Of a stretch of 5,842 bases of DNA, positions 1-5,842 are shown piece by piece. Source of the stretch: Verrucomicrobiales bacterium (GTDB lineage Bacteria > Verrucomicrobiota > Verrucomicrobiia > Verrucomicrobiales > Akkermansiaceae); NCBI GenBank assembly GCA_003483645.1, contig DMYM01000436.1, positions 1 through 5,842 on the forward strand, given 5' to 3'. The stretch's first letter is position 1; each line of letters starts with the position of its first letter. The notes beneath the pieces were generated by a model that was given only the letters and a program-made list of their open reading frames with translations, searched no databases and was not told the DNA's origin. The position numbers and the translations under genes were made by a program.

Positions 1-3000
1 CCTTCACCTTCCCCGAGGTCAGCATTCCTGAGCAAGGCTACCTCGTGGTGGCGGCCGATGAGGCCGTCTTCCGCGCCCGCTATCCCGAGGTCACAAATGT
101 AACCGGCGGCTGGCAGGAAGGGCTCTCCAACCGCCGTGAGACCATCCGGCTGCTCGACCACACCGGCAATGAAATTGATCGCGTGACCTATGCCGATGAT
201 GGCGACTGGGCCCTGCGCCGACCCGGTCTTGACGACCAGGGACACACCGGGTGGATCTGGGCCAATCCAGCCGACGGCGGTGGCAGGACGCTCGAGTTGA
301 GAAATCAGCATTCCCGCAATGACCTCGCCCAGAACTGGGCCCACAGCATCACCGAGGGAGGCACCCCGGGGGCACCGAACTCGGTCCGGGAGGTCAATGT
401 CGCGCCCTTCATTGAGGGCGTCTCCCATCACCCGGCCGTTCCCACCCCGCGGGACCTCGTCCTGATCCGGGCCCGCCTGAGTGATGATCTCTCCTCCGCG
501 GTCCATGGGGTGGTCTACCACCGGGTCTCGGCCCGACCCTCCGGCCCTTTCGCCATCACCCCCATGCGGGATGACGGACTGGGCGGTGACGAGGTCGCCC
601 AGGACAACATTCACACCGCCGTCCTTCCGGCCCGGCCTGAGGGCACGGTGGTGGAGTTTTGCGTGGAAGCGTCCGATCGCACCCAGAGCCGAACCTGGCC
701 CGGCCCGACCTCGCCCACGGGGGCACAGGAAGCCAACCTCCTCTATCAGGTCGACAGCGAACGGCCGGCCGACCGCACCCCCTTTTACCGCCTCATCCTG
801 ACCGCCGAGGAAATCGATGAGTTCCTCAACATTTCCTTTGACTCGGAGGAACGGGACACCAACGCCCGCTTCAACGCCACCTTCATCGCCGGACTGGATG
901 GCGAACTCCAGATCTACTACCGATGCGGCATGGGGCTGCGAGGATCGGGCACGCGCTCCCGTTATCCCCGCAACCTGAAGATCGAGCTGCCTTCCAACCA
1001 CTCGTGGCAGGGACTCGATGCGCTGAACCTGAACACCCAGTTCTCCTATAACCAGCTCCTGGGAAGCCTCTTCTACCGCGCCGCCGGCCTTCCTGTCTAC
1101 GAATCGAAAGCCGTGGCCGTCCGCCTCAACGGGGTCAATCACGCCGGCCCCGAAAATGCGACCATTGCCCAGCCCTTCAACCACCACTTCGGGATCTACG
1201 TGCAGAACGAGCCCGTCAACAGCCACTACATCCGGGAGCACTATCCCCTCGAAACAGGTGGCAATCTCTATCGCATGACGGGGACCGGAACGGGCTGGAA
1301 CTACTTCCCCGGCAGCACCGACCTGGAAGCAGATTACCATGGCAGCGGCTGGGACAAGGAAAACAACGACGCGATCAACGACTGGTCGGACCTTCATCAC
1401 TTCATCGGGGTGATGTCCACCGCCTCCGGACCGGACTATCTCAAACAGGTCGAGACTGTCCTCGACCTGGAATCCTGGCTCCGCAACCTGGCAGTCAGCA
1501 CCATCCTGACCAATGCCGAGAACAGCATCTTCACCGGCCGCAACGATGACTACGCCCTCTACTGTGCCCACGACGGACGCTTCAAGCTCATCCCGCACGA
1601 TCTCGACACCATTCTGGGCACGGGCGACATGACCCCGGTCGGGATCGCCAACCTGCCACACACTATTCTCGACTTCGTGGAACGGGGGGAATGCTTCACT
1701 CAACTCAAACAACTCTTTCGCAAGCCCAGGGTCCTGCAACGCTACTACCAGATTCTCTCCGAGCTTCTTCACGGCCCCTTCGAAGCGACCCGTGCCAACC
1801 GCCTCATCGACGATGCCCTCACCTGGACCCCGAAGGGCACCGCCGAAGCGGCCAAGGAGTTCCTGGCCGCCCGTCGGGCCAACATCCTGAGTTTGATCGA
1901 GCGGCCCCTTGAGGCCGTCACCAGCCTGATCGGCCCTGCTGAGCTCCCCACTTCCATCGACGGCAGGGCCAAGTTCTACGGCACCTTCAACGCCACCCGG
2001 GCCACCGCCGTTTTCCTCAATGGGGAGGCAGTCTCCATCGACCATGCTACCGGAGCCTGGTCCCACACGATCAATACCCTCAATCCAGGCATCAATCGTC
2101 TCATCATGGAGGAGCGTGATGCCAGACAGAACGTGGTGGCGCGTTCCCATATCGACATCTTTCATGCCGGCAATACCGGAACCGTCGTGCAAGGGGACCT
2201 CACTGCTGATACCACCTTCCACGCTGCAGGGGGACCGTGGATCATCACGGCCCCCCTCAATGTTCTTCCGGATGTCACCCTCACCATCGAACCGGGCGCC
2301 TCCCTGTTCTTCATGCCCCCGGCGGGAATCACGGTCCAGCCGGGCGGCACCCTGCGATGCGAGGGAACCCCCTATCAGCACATTCGCCTCAGCCACTATC
2401 CCGGTTCCTCCGACATCTGGCAGGGAGTGAGCATCGTGGCTCCCTCGGGGCAGGAATCCCCCAGCGAAAACGTGATCTCCTATACCGACATGGAGTACGG
2501 AGACGCCCAGGGCGAGGCCATCGAGTTGCGCCGCTCCCAGCTTCTCCTCGATCATGTGACCTGGGAGCACAGCGGTGACACCGTGCTTGAGGTCTACAGC
2601 CCGCAACTCGAGGTCCGTGACTGCACCTTTCCACCCGTCCCCACCTCAAAGGCCCTCCAGGGATCCACCCTGCGCGGCAATGATTATCTCATCCTGCGCC
2701 GCAATCTCTTCGCCCCGTCCCCGGCCTACAATGACATCATCCTTTTTTCGGGAGCTCACCGGCCCGGGCCGATCCTCACCGCCTATGACAACGTCTTCCC
2801 CGGTGCTACCGACGAGTGTTTCGATCTCAACAATTGCGATGCCCATCTGGAGGGGAATATCTTCATGCACGTGCACCTCTTTGAGCCGCGCAACACCACC
2901 TCCAATGCGATTGCGATCAACAACGACTCCAACGTCACGGTGGTTCGAAACATGTTCTACGATGTCGACCATGCCGTCCTGCTCAAGAACGGCGCGGAGT

Positions 3001-5842
3001 GCATCTTCGAGAACAACACGGTGGCAGAGGCCACCATCGCCGCAATCAATCTCGATGAGCCGCTGCGCCCGGACACCCTTCCGGGGAAGCGCATCTCGAT
3101 GGACTCGAATCTCTTCCTGGACTGCACCAGCATCTTTGCCCATCCCGACTCGGTTGAAATCACCGGTCATCGCAATATTCTCCCGGCCGCACATCACGCG
3201 ATCGGTGACGGGAATCTCGACCTCGACCCCTTTCTCACCAATCTCGCGGCGGGGCCCTGGCCCACGAACAGCTGGGAGCTCCTGCCGGGCTCTCCAGCCC
3301 AGGGATCGGGACAGAACGGCCTCGATCGCGGGGCCCTGGTTCCCCCGGGGGCTTCCCTCTCCGGCCTGCCCTCTCCTGTCACCCGGCTCGACCACGCCAC
3401 CCTGAGCGTGGACGGCCCCGGGGTGACCGACTACCGCTTCCGGCTGGTGACCAACGGTCTTCCCGGCGACTGGAGCGGGGATCTCCCCCTGGACGCGCAA
3501 ATTCAACTCGTCGACCTTCACCCGGCAACCTACCGCCTCGAGCTCCTGGCCCGCGACTCTGGCGGAAGCTGGCAAAGCGGGAGTGAATCCACTTCTTCCC
3601 GCCAGTGGCGGGTCGATCCAGGTTTCCGCTCCCAGGGAGAACTGATCCTCAACGAAGTGGAGGCCCACCCCAGTCCAGCGGTCGACCGCGTGGAACTGTA
3701 CAACCCCGGGGCGCAGGCCATGCTGCTTGACGGCTGGTTCCTTACCGACACCCCGAGCAAACCACAGAAAGTAGCGCTGACCGGCAGCCTCGCCCCCGGG
3801 GCCTACCTCACCCTGGCCGATGACGAAGTCCCCGGCCTCAGCCCCTCCGGAGAGGAGTTACTCCTCTACCACGGCAACACCCTGGTGGATTCCATCCGCT
3901 GGGGCCGGCAGATTGCCGGCCACTCTATCGGACGCCACGGCCCTTCGGGCGAGTGGAAGCTCTGCCACCCTACTCCGGGCGGTCCCAACCAGGCCGCCGG
4001 GCTTGCCCCGCTGCGCCGAATGAAGATCAACGAGTGGCTCTCCGACTCCGAACTGCACTACCTGGGAGAATTCATCGAGCTCTTCAATCCGGGTGATTCC
4101 CCCGCAGACCTGGGAGGACTCTGGCTGTCCAACAGCCTGGACCACCCCAGAAGGCACCAGGTTCCCGCACACTCCTACATTCCGGCCCGCGGGTTCCTCG
4201 TTTTCCACTCCACCGCGAGCGACAGGCCCGCAGTCGACGAATTTCCCTTCAATCTCGACGGATTCCGCCAGTGGCTGGTTCTCACGGCCGAAGACGGGAC
4301 CACCATCGACCAGATCAGCATCGCCTTCCAGCACTCCGATGCAGTGGAAGGGCGCAATCCCGATGGATCTCCCAACGTGGAAACCTTGCCCCTCGGAACA
4401 CCCGGACGCTCCAACAACCGGGCCACCCGTATTCACGAGGTTTCCACCCTGCTCCCCTTTGAACGCCCGGACTGGCGCTTCCTCGACAATGCCGACCCGG
4501 TCAGCGACTGGAAGGCCTTCAACTTCGATGACAGCAGCTGGAAAATGGGGCCCGCTCCCCTCGGCCGGGAGACCAGTGCCCTGATCATTCCCCTTGCCTC
4601 TCACAGCGAGAGCATTCCGCCCTTCAACTACCGCCGGGGCCGGAAGAACTACTACTTCCGCAAGACCTTCGAGTTCAACGGGGACCCCTCGCAGACCTCC
4701 CTCTCCCTCGCAACCTACATCGACGATGGAGCGGTCTTCTACCTGAACGGCCACCAGCTCTTCCGGCATAACGTCCCCGACGGAGTCCTTGATGAATCAA
4801 CCTGGGCTGAAGAAGTCATCACCAATGCCTCCCTCGAGGGTCCCTTCCCGGTGTCCAGTGAGCATCTCGTAAAGGGCCCCAACATCCTCGCGGCCGTCAC
4901 CTATCAGGGCAGCCTCAACAGCTCGGATATCGTCTTTGATTGTGAGCTCGTCGGCTCCGAATCAATGGTCGCCCCACCGAATCCCACCGAAGTCGCCCTT
5001 CGGGTCCTGCTCGATCACCTCCGCATCACCGAAATCATGTACAACCCCCCCGACGGGAATGCCGGTGAGTATGTGGAGATCCACAACACGAGCCACGATC
5101 TCACGCTCGACCTCACGGGAGTGCGCTTCACGGAGGGCATCGAGTTCACCTTCCCGTCACTTACCCTCGAACCTCGTGCGCACATCGTAGTGGTTGCAGA
5201 CCGGCAGTTCTTCGAGCTGATCCACGGGCAGGGCATCAACATTGCAGGCACATTCGAAGACGGAAAATTCCACAACGACGGCGAAAGTGTGGCCCTCACT
5301 CTGCCGGCACCGTTCGACGTCCACATCCAGAAGTTCACCTACGACCACGCCTGGCACCCCAGCACCGACTCCACCGGCTACTCCCTTGAGCTCCGGGACA
5401 CCGAGCGGGGACTCGACACCTGGAACGAGCGCTCGGCCTGGACCCCCTCCTTCGCCCTTCACGGTTCTCCCGGATTCCCCAACGGCGCTTCCTCCTACCA
5501 CAGCTGGGCCAGGACCCTGGGGGTAGGCCTGGGGGATGAAGACGGCGATCTTTTGAGCAACCTCTTTGAATACGCCTTCGGCTTCGACCCCCTTGAGCGG
5601 CAATCCGTTCCCATCCGCTTCGAGCAGTTCATTCACCCGGTGGAGGGCTCCACCACCATCTTCCATGTCCCCGCGGTTGCACCGGAGGATGTCATCTTTC
5701 ACATCCAGTCCTCTCTGGACCTGCAAACCTGGACCACTCAGGCCACCCGCACCGCCAACGGCCCCTGGAAGGGCCCGGGCGAAGTTGAGGCCGTGCACCC
5801 CGAGGAAGGCCTCGGCATCGTGCAGATCCATCTCCCCGGCGC
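1..5842 (+). CDS. Giant modular extracellular protein with LTD, CotH-kinase-like, beta-helix and jelly-roll domains (partial, open at both ends)
   Basis: The frame starting at nucleotide 3 runs for 1946 codons without a stop and continues past both window edges, so start, signal peptide and stop are not visible. Third codon positions are mostly C or G, and the translation is continuously recognisable as domains, with no sign of a frameshift. Modules in order: LTD end (residues 1-129), pre-CotH beta-sandwich (131-245), CotH-like kinase (258-634), Ig-like (643-722), parallel beta-helix (727-1113), beta-sandwich (1114-1208), LTD 2 (1212-1330), LTD 3 (1339-1472), jelly-roll (1477-1651), LTD 4 (1673-1828), C-terminal module (1831-1946). 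About a dozen cysteines in 1946 residues and frequent Asn, Gly and Pro suit an exported protein. The family is known from Verrucomicrobiota and relatives as LTD- or CotH-containing proteins of unsettled function. The last visible residues resemble the region shortly before the stop in such proteins, so I infer only a short missing C-terminus; how much is missing at the N-terminus cannot be judged. The role, perhaps surface binding or modification, is inference. Confidence 0.95.
3..389 (+). other. Domain: lamin-tail-like (LTD) domain 1, C-terminal part
   Basis: Residues 1-129 match the second half of a bacterial lamin-tail domain, an Ig-fold module found in many exported proteins. The visible part begins in the strand F-T-F-P-E-V, then has the typical 'pG.YlVvaaD...F...yP' stretch (Y13 to P28, with D19), a strand around I-R-L-L-D-H-T-G-N-E-I-D-R-V-T-Y, and the closing G-G-T-P-G-A-P-N-S (residues 119-127) that ends most such LTDs. 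The N-terminal strands, which normally hold the 'NEI.y.P....EyiEl.N' signature, lie upstream of the window. The domain resembles LTD 4 most closely: both share FTFP followed by a hydrophobic strand ending in VVAAD or VVVAD. Function is probably binding or structural; no ligand can be inferred. Confidence 0.85.
393..737 (+). other. Domain: beta-sandwich linker preceding the CotH-like domain
   Basis: Residues 131-245 form a module commonly found directly before CotH-like domains in giant LTD proteins. It opens with A-P-F-I-E-G-V-S-H-H-P (134-144) and P-R-D-L-V-L-I-R-A-R-L-S-D-D. It then has M-R-D-D-G-L-G-G-D-E-V-A-Q-D-N-I-H-T-A (188-206), a version of the usual 'mrDDG..GDg.agDGiYtA' signature, and ends with G-T-V-V-E-F-C-V-E-A-S-D (214-225), the usual 'gt.veFyieA.D' strand. 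The fold is most likely an Ig/fibronectin-type beta-sandwich, and the clustered Asp residues could bind calcium. Here the usual DGiY is D-N-I-H, a small departure. No enzymatic function is expected. Confidence 0.75.
774..1904 (+). other. Domain: CotH-kinase-like domain
   Basis: Residues 258-634 resemble the CotH family, whose founding member is a Bacillus spore-coat protein kinase with an atypical protein-kinase-like fold. Visible landmarks: F-Y-R-L-I-L-T at the start (261-267); Y-R-C-G-M-G-L-R-G-S-G-T-R-S (306-319) followed by N-L-K-I-E-L (324-329), the 'R.RG.gSr...K' region; L-N-T-Q-F (343-347) and R-A-A-G-L-P-V (359-365); F-G-I-Y-V-Q-N-E (396-403) with the conserved Glu; G-N-L-Y-R (420-424); N-D-D-Y-A-L-Y (514-520); and P-H-D-L-D-T-I-L-G (531-539), equivalent to the metal-binding 'iPwDlD' motif, with D533 and D535. 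The length of about 375 residues is usual. The upstream acidic position, expected in the stretch T-N-A-E-N-S-I-F (503-510), is Glu506 rather than a clear Asp, so kinase activity is uncertain. The domain is intact with no frame break. Substrate is unknown; an extracellular or periplasmic location is inferred. Confidence 0.85.
1929..2168 (+). other. Domain: Ig-like beta-sandwich after CotH
   Basis: Residues 643-722 look like a bacterial Ig-like module: strands around A-K-F-Y-G-T-F (656-662), A-V-F-L-N-G-E-A-V (669-677), a turn with A-T-G-A-W-S-H-T, then L-N-P-G-I-N-R-L-I-M-E-E and a closing strand R-S-H-I-D-I-F. The combination of '.V.vNG..v..d...G.W......l.pG.N.l.v' is common between CotH-like and beta-helix domains in this protein class. 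It probably acts as a spacer. Assignment is by pattern only, without a structural search. Confidence 0.6.
2181..3341 (+). other. Domain: right-handed parallel beta-helix with closing segment
   Basis: Residues 727-1113 begin with the standard entry to such helices: G-D-L-T-A-D-T-T-F (731-739), P-W-I-I-T, V-T-L-T-I-E-P-G-A-S-L-F-F (758-770), then G-I-T-V-Q-P-G-G-T-L and W-Q-G-V-S-I. Rungs follow, each ending near an asparagine-type turn: Y-T-D-M-E-Y, D-H-V-T-W, R-D-C-T-F, R-R-N-L-F, Y-D-N-V-F, E-G-N-I-F, V-R-N-M-F, E-N-N-T-V, D-S-N-L-F and H-R-N-I-L. The segment closes with D-P-F-L-T-N and L-L-P-G-S-P-A-Q-G-S-G-Q-N-G-L-D-R-G-A (1093-1111), the usual 'L.pgSPA.G.G..G.DrGA' end of these modules. 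Relatives include polysaccharide lyases and surface adhesins. I see no clear catalytic set, so binding or scaffolding is as likely as enzyme action. Confidence 0.85.
3342..3626 (+). other. Domain: fibronectin/Ig-like beta-sandwich after the beta-helix
   Basis: Residues 1114-1208 start with P-P-G-A-S-L-S-G-L-P and continue A-T-L-S-V-D-G-P-G-V-T-D-Y-R-F-R-L (1132-1148), W-S-G-D, I-Q-L-V-D-L-H-P-A-T-Y-R-L-E-L-L-A-R-D (about 1166-1184), G-G-S-W-Q-S, ending in R-Q-W-R-V-D. The 'I.L..L.pg.Y.l.v.a.d..G.wq......w.V' pattern is that of a beta-sandwich often placed between a beta-helix and an LTD in this class. It is likely a structural spacer; no ligand-binding site is recognisable. Confidence 0.6.
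3636..3992 (+). other. Domain: lamin-tail-like (LTD) domain 2
   Basis: Residues 1212-1330 carry the full LTD pattern. The opening strand is L-I-L-N-E-V-E-A-H-P (1214-1223), followed by D-R-V-E-L-Y-N-P-G, the equivalent of 'EyvELyNpg', and then L-L-D-G-W-F-L-T-D, equivalent to 'dLsGw.LsD'. Next come L-A-P-G-A-Y-L-T-L-A-D-D-E and the strands E-E-L-L-L-Y and T-L-V-D-S-I-R-W-G. It ends in P-T-P-G-G-P-N-Q (1323-1330). It is shorter than LTD 1 and LTD 4 (about 119 residues), mainly because the loop after the 'YLTLADDE' strand is short. It follows the beta-sandwich directly and is joined to LTD 3 by about eight residues. Confidence 0.88.
4017..4418 (+). other. Domain: lamin-tail-like (LTD) domain 3
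   Basis: Residues 1339-1472 form a second LTD in tandem with LTD 2. Landmarks are M-K-I-N-E-W-L-S-D (1340-1348), G-E-F-I-E-L-F-N-P-G, A-D-L-G-G-L-W-L-S-N-S, and I-P-A-R-G-F-L-V-F-H-S. After these come the strands Q-W-L-V-L-T-A-E-D-G and T-I-D-Q-I-S-I, then S-D-A-V-E-G-R-N-P-D-G-S, and the closing L-G-T-P-G-R-S-N-N (1464-1472). The 'S.GR.pDGs' motif present here, as E-G-R-N-P-D-G-S, is common in LTDs of this class and less clear in the other three copies. The copies differ strongly in sequence, so this is old domain duplication, not recent tandem DNA duplication. Confidence 0.88.
4431..4955 (+). other. Domain: jelly-roll, galactose-binding-like domain
   Basis: Residues 1477-1651 match a module widespread in giant proteins of Verrucomicrobiota. 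It begins D-W-R-F-L-D (1490-1495), has D-W-K-A-F-N-F-D-D-S-S-W-K-M-G-P-A-P-L-G, the equivalent of 'W....fDds.W..G.apLGyg', then N-Y-Y-F-R-K-T-F. The core strand is Y-I-D-D-G-A-V-F-Y-L-N-G (1572-1583), and it ends G-P-N-I-L-A-A-V-T-Y-Q and S-S-D-I-V-F-D-C-E-L. The family often has 'NvlAVevHQ' in the penultimate strand; here it reads NILAAVTYQ. Such folds bind carbohydrate or cell-surface ligands in other proteins, which suggests but does not show binding here. It sits between LTD 3 and LTD 4. Confidence 0.8.
5019..5486 (+). other. Domain: lamin-tail-like (LTD) domain 4
   Basis: Residues 1673-1828 form the most canonical LTD in the window. It opens L-R-I-T-E-I-M-Y-N-P-P (1673-1683), then G-E-Y-V-E-I-H-N-T-S (1688-1697), L-D-L-T-G-V-R-F-T-E-G-I-E-F-T-F-P, and H-I-V-V-V-A-D. 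These are followed by F-H-N-D-G-E-S-V-A-L, the 'l.n.Ge.i.L' strand, and F-T-Y-D-H-A-W-H-P-S-T-D, equivalent to 'v.Yd....Wp...'. The stretch G-Y-S-L-E-L-R-D corresponds to 'G.SLel.d', and W-N-E-R-S-A-W-T-P-S leads to the closing H-G-S-P-G-F-P-N-G (1820-1828). It is placed directly before the C-terminal module, the usual arrangement in this class. Confidence 0.92.
5493..5842 (+). other. Domain: Verrucomicrobiota-type C-terminal module (partial)
   Basis: Residues 1831-1946 begin S-Y-H-S-W-A-R and hold G-D-E-D-G-D-L-L-S-N-L-F-E-Y-A-F-G-F-D-P (1844-1863). This is a single Asp-rich loop like those of dockerins or thrombospondin type 3 repeats, probably binding calcium through D1845, D1847 and D1849. 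It is followed by V-P-I-R-F and then I-Q-S-S-L-D-L-Q-T-W-T (1901-1911), a form of the usual 'v..S.DL..Wt' strand. In many verrucomicrobial exported proteins this module is the last one and ends about 15-40 residues after the 'DL..WT' motif in a 'RFlRL.v' strand. Here 35 residues follow within the window and that final strand is not visible, so the stop codon should be close downstream. The module may help surface localisation, but that is not established. Confidence 0.75.

Noticed and set aside
481..801. 106-codon and other short + strand open frames (also 2020-2430, 2237-2578, 4093-4584, 5242-5526)
   Set aside because: All are out-of-frame readings of the giant gene with low-complexity Pro/Ser/Arg/Thr composition and no recognisable motif.
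2575..3405. 276-codon open frame on the + strand in another frame
   Set aside because: The product is Ser/Pro/Thr/Arg-rich, as expected from shifted reading of a high-GC gene, with no domain and full overlap with the beta-helix coding frame.
2646..3668. 340-codon open frame on the minus strand
   Set aside because: It lies exactly in codon register with the + strand gene, where stops arise only from sense TTA, CTA or TCA codons. These are rare in this C/G-ending gene; the frame stops at a sense TCA at 2646. The translation is Gly/Val/Glu-rich with no recognisable domain, while the + strand reads as a beta-helix.
3858..4769. 303-codon open frame on the minus strand
   Set aside because: Same in-register shadow effect; its stop is the sense TTA codon at 3858, the only in-frame TTA I noticed. 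The + strand encodes LTD 2, LTD 3 and part of the jelly-roll across it.
3..5160. Possible DNA repeat between the LTD 1 start (ttcaccttccc at 3) and LTD 4 (ttcaccttccc at 5143)
   Set aside because: The match is only about 11 bases and reflects the shared F-T-F-P strand of two LTDs; sequence on either side diverges, so it is not a recent repeat.
5157..5831. 224-codon open frame on the minus strand
   Set aside because: Same in-register shadow; it stops opposite the sense TCA at 5157. The + strand encodes LTD 4 and the C-terminal module.

Overview
The window lies inside one very large protein-coding gene on the + strand. Reading from nucleotide 3 (codons begin at positions divisible by 3; residue n of this window starts at nucleotide 3n), I find no stop codon up to position 5840. 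That is 1946 codons, open at both ends. Neither start nor stop codon is in the window, so promoter, ribosome binding site, signal peptide and terminator all lie outside it. There is no intergenic DNA, RNA gene, mobile element or CRISPR array.

The product is a modular, low-cysteine, Asn/Gly/Pro-rich protein that looks secreted or cell-surface. In order it carries: the end of a lamin-tail-like (LTD) domain (nt 3-389); a beta-sandwich linker typical of the region before CotH (nt 393-737); a CotH-kinase-like domain (nt 774-1904); an Ig-like domain (nt 1929-2168); a right-handed parallel beta-helix with its closing segment (nt 2181-3341); another beta-sandwich (nt 3342-3626); LTD 2 (nt 3636-3992); LTD 3 (nt 4017-4418); a jelly-roll, galactose-binding-like domain (nt 4431-4955); LTD 4 (nt 5019-5486); and a C-terminal module with a D-E-D-G-D motif followed by a DLQTWT motif (nt 5493-5842).

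This mix of LTD, CotH, beta-helix and jelly-roll modules ending in a DxDGDxLSNLxEYAxGxDP-like tail is, from general knowledge, characteristic of the giant extracellular proteins of Verrucomicrobiota and, less often, Planctomycetota. The strongly C/G-ending codon use fits a high-GC member. Lineage is inferred from architecture only; no taxonomic marker gene is present.

The domains suggest an exported multi-domain protein. The CotH-like unit may be an active or decayed atypical kinase, and the LTD, beta-helix and jelly-roll parts look like binding or scaffold modules. The biological role is unknown. The long open frames on the opposite strand and in the other + frames are shadows of this one gene.
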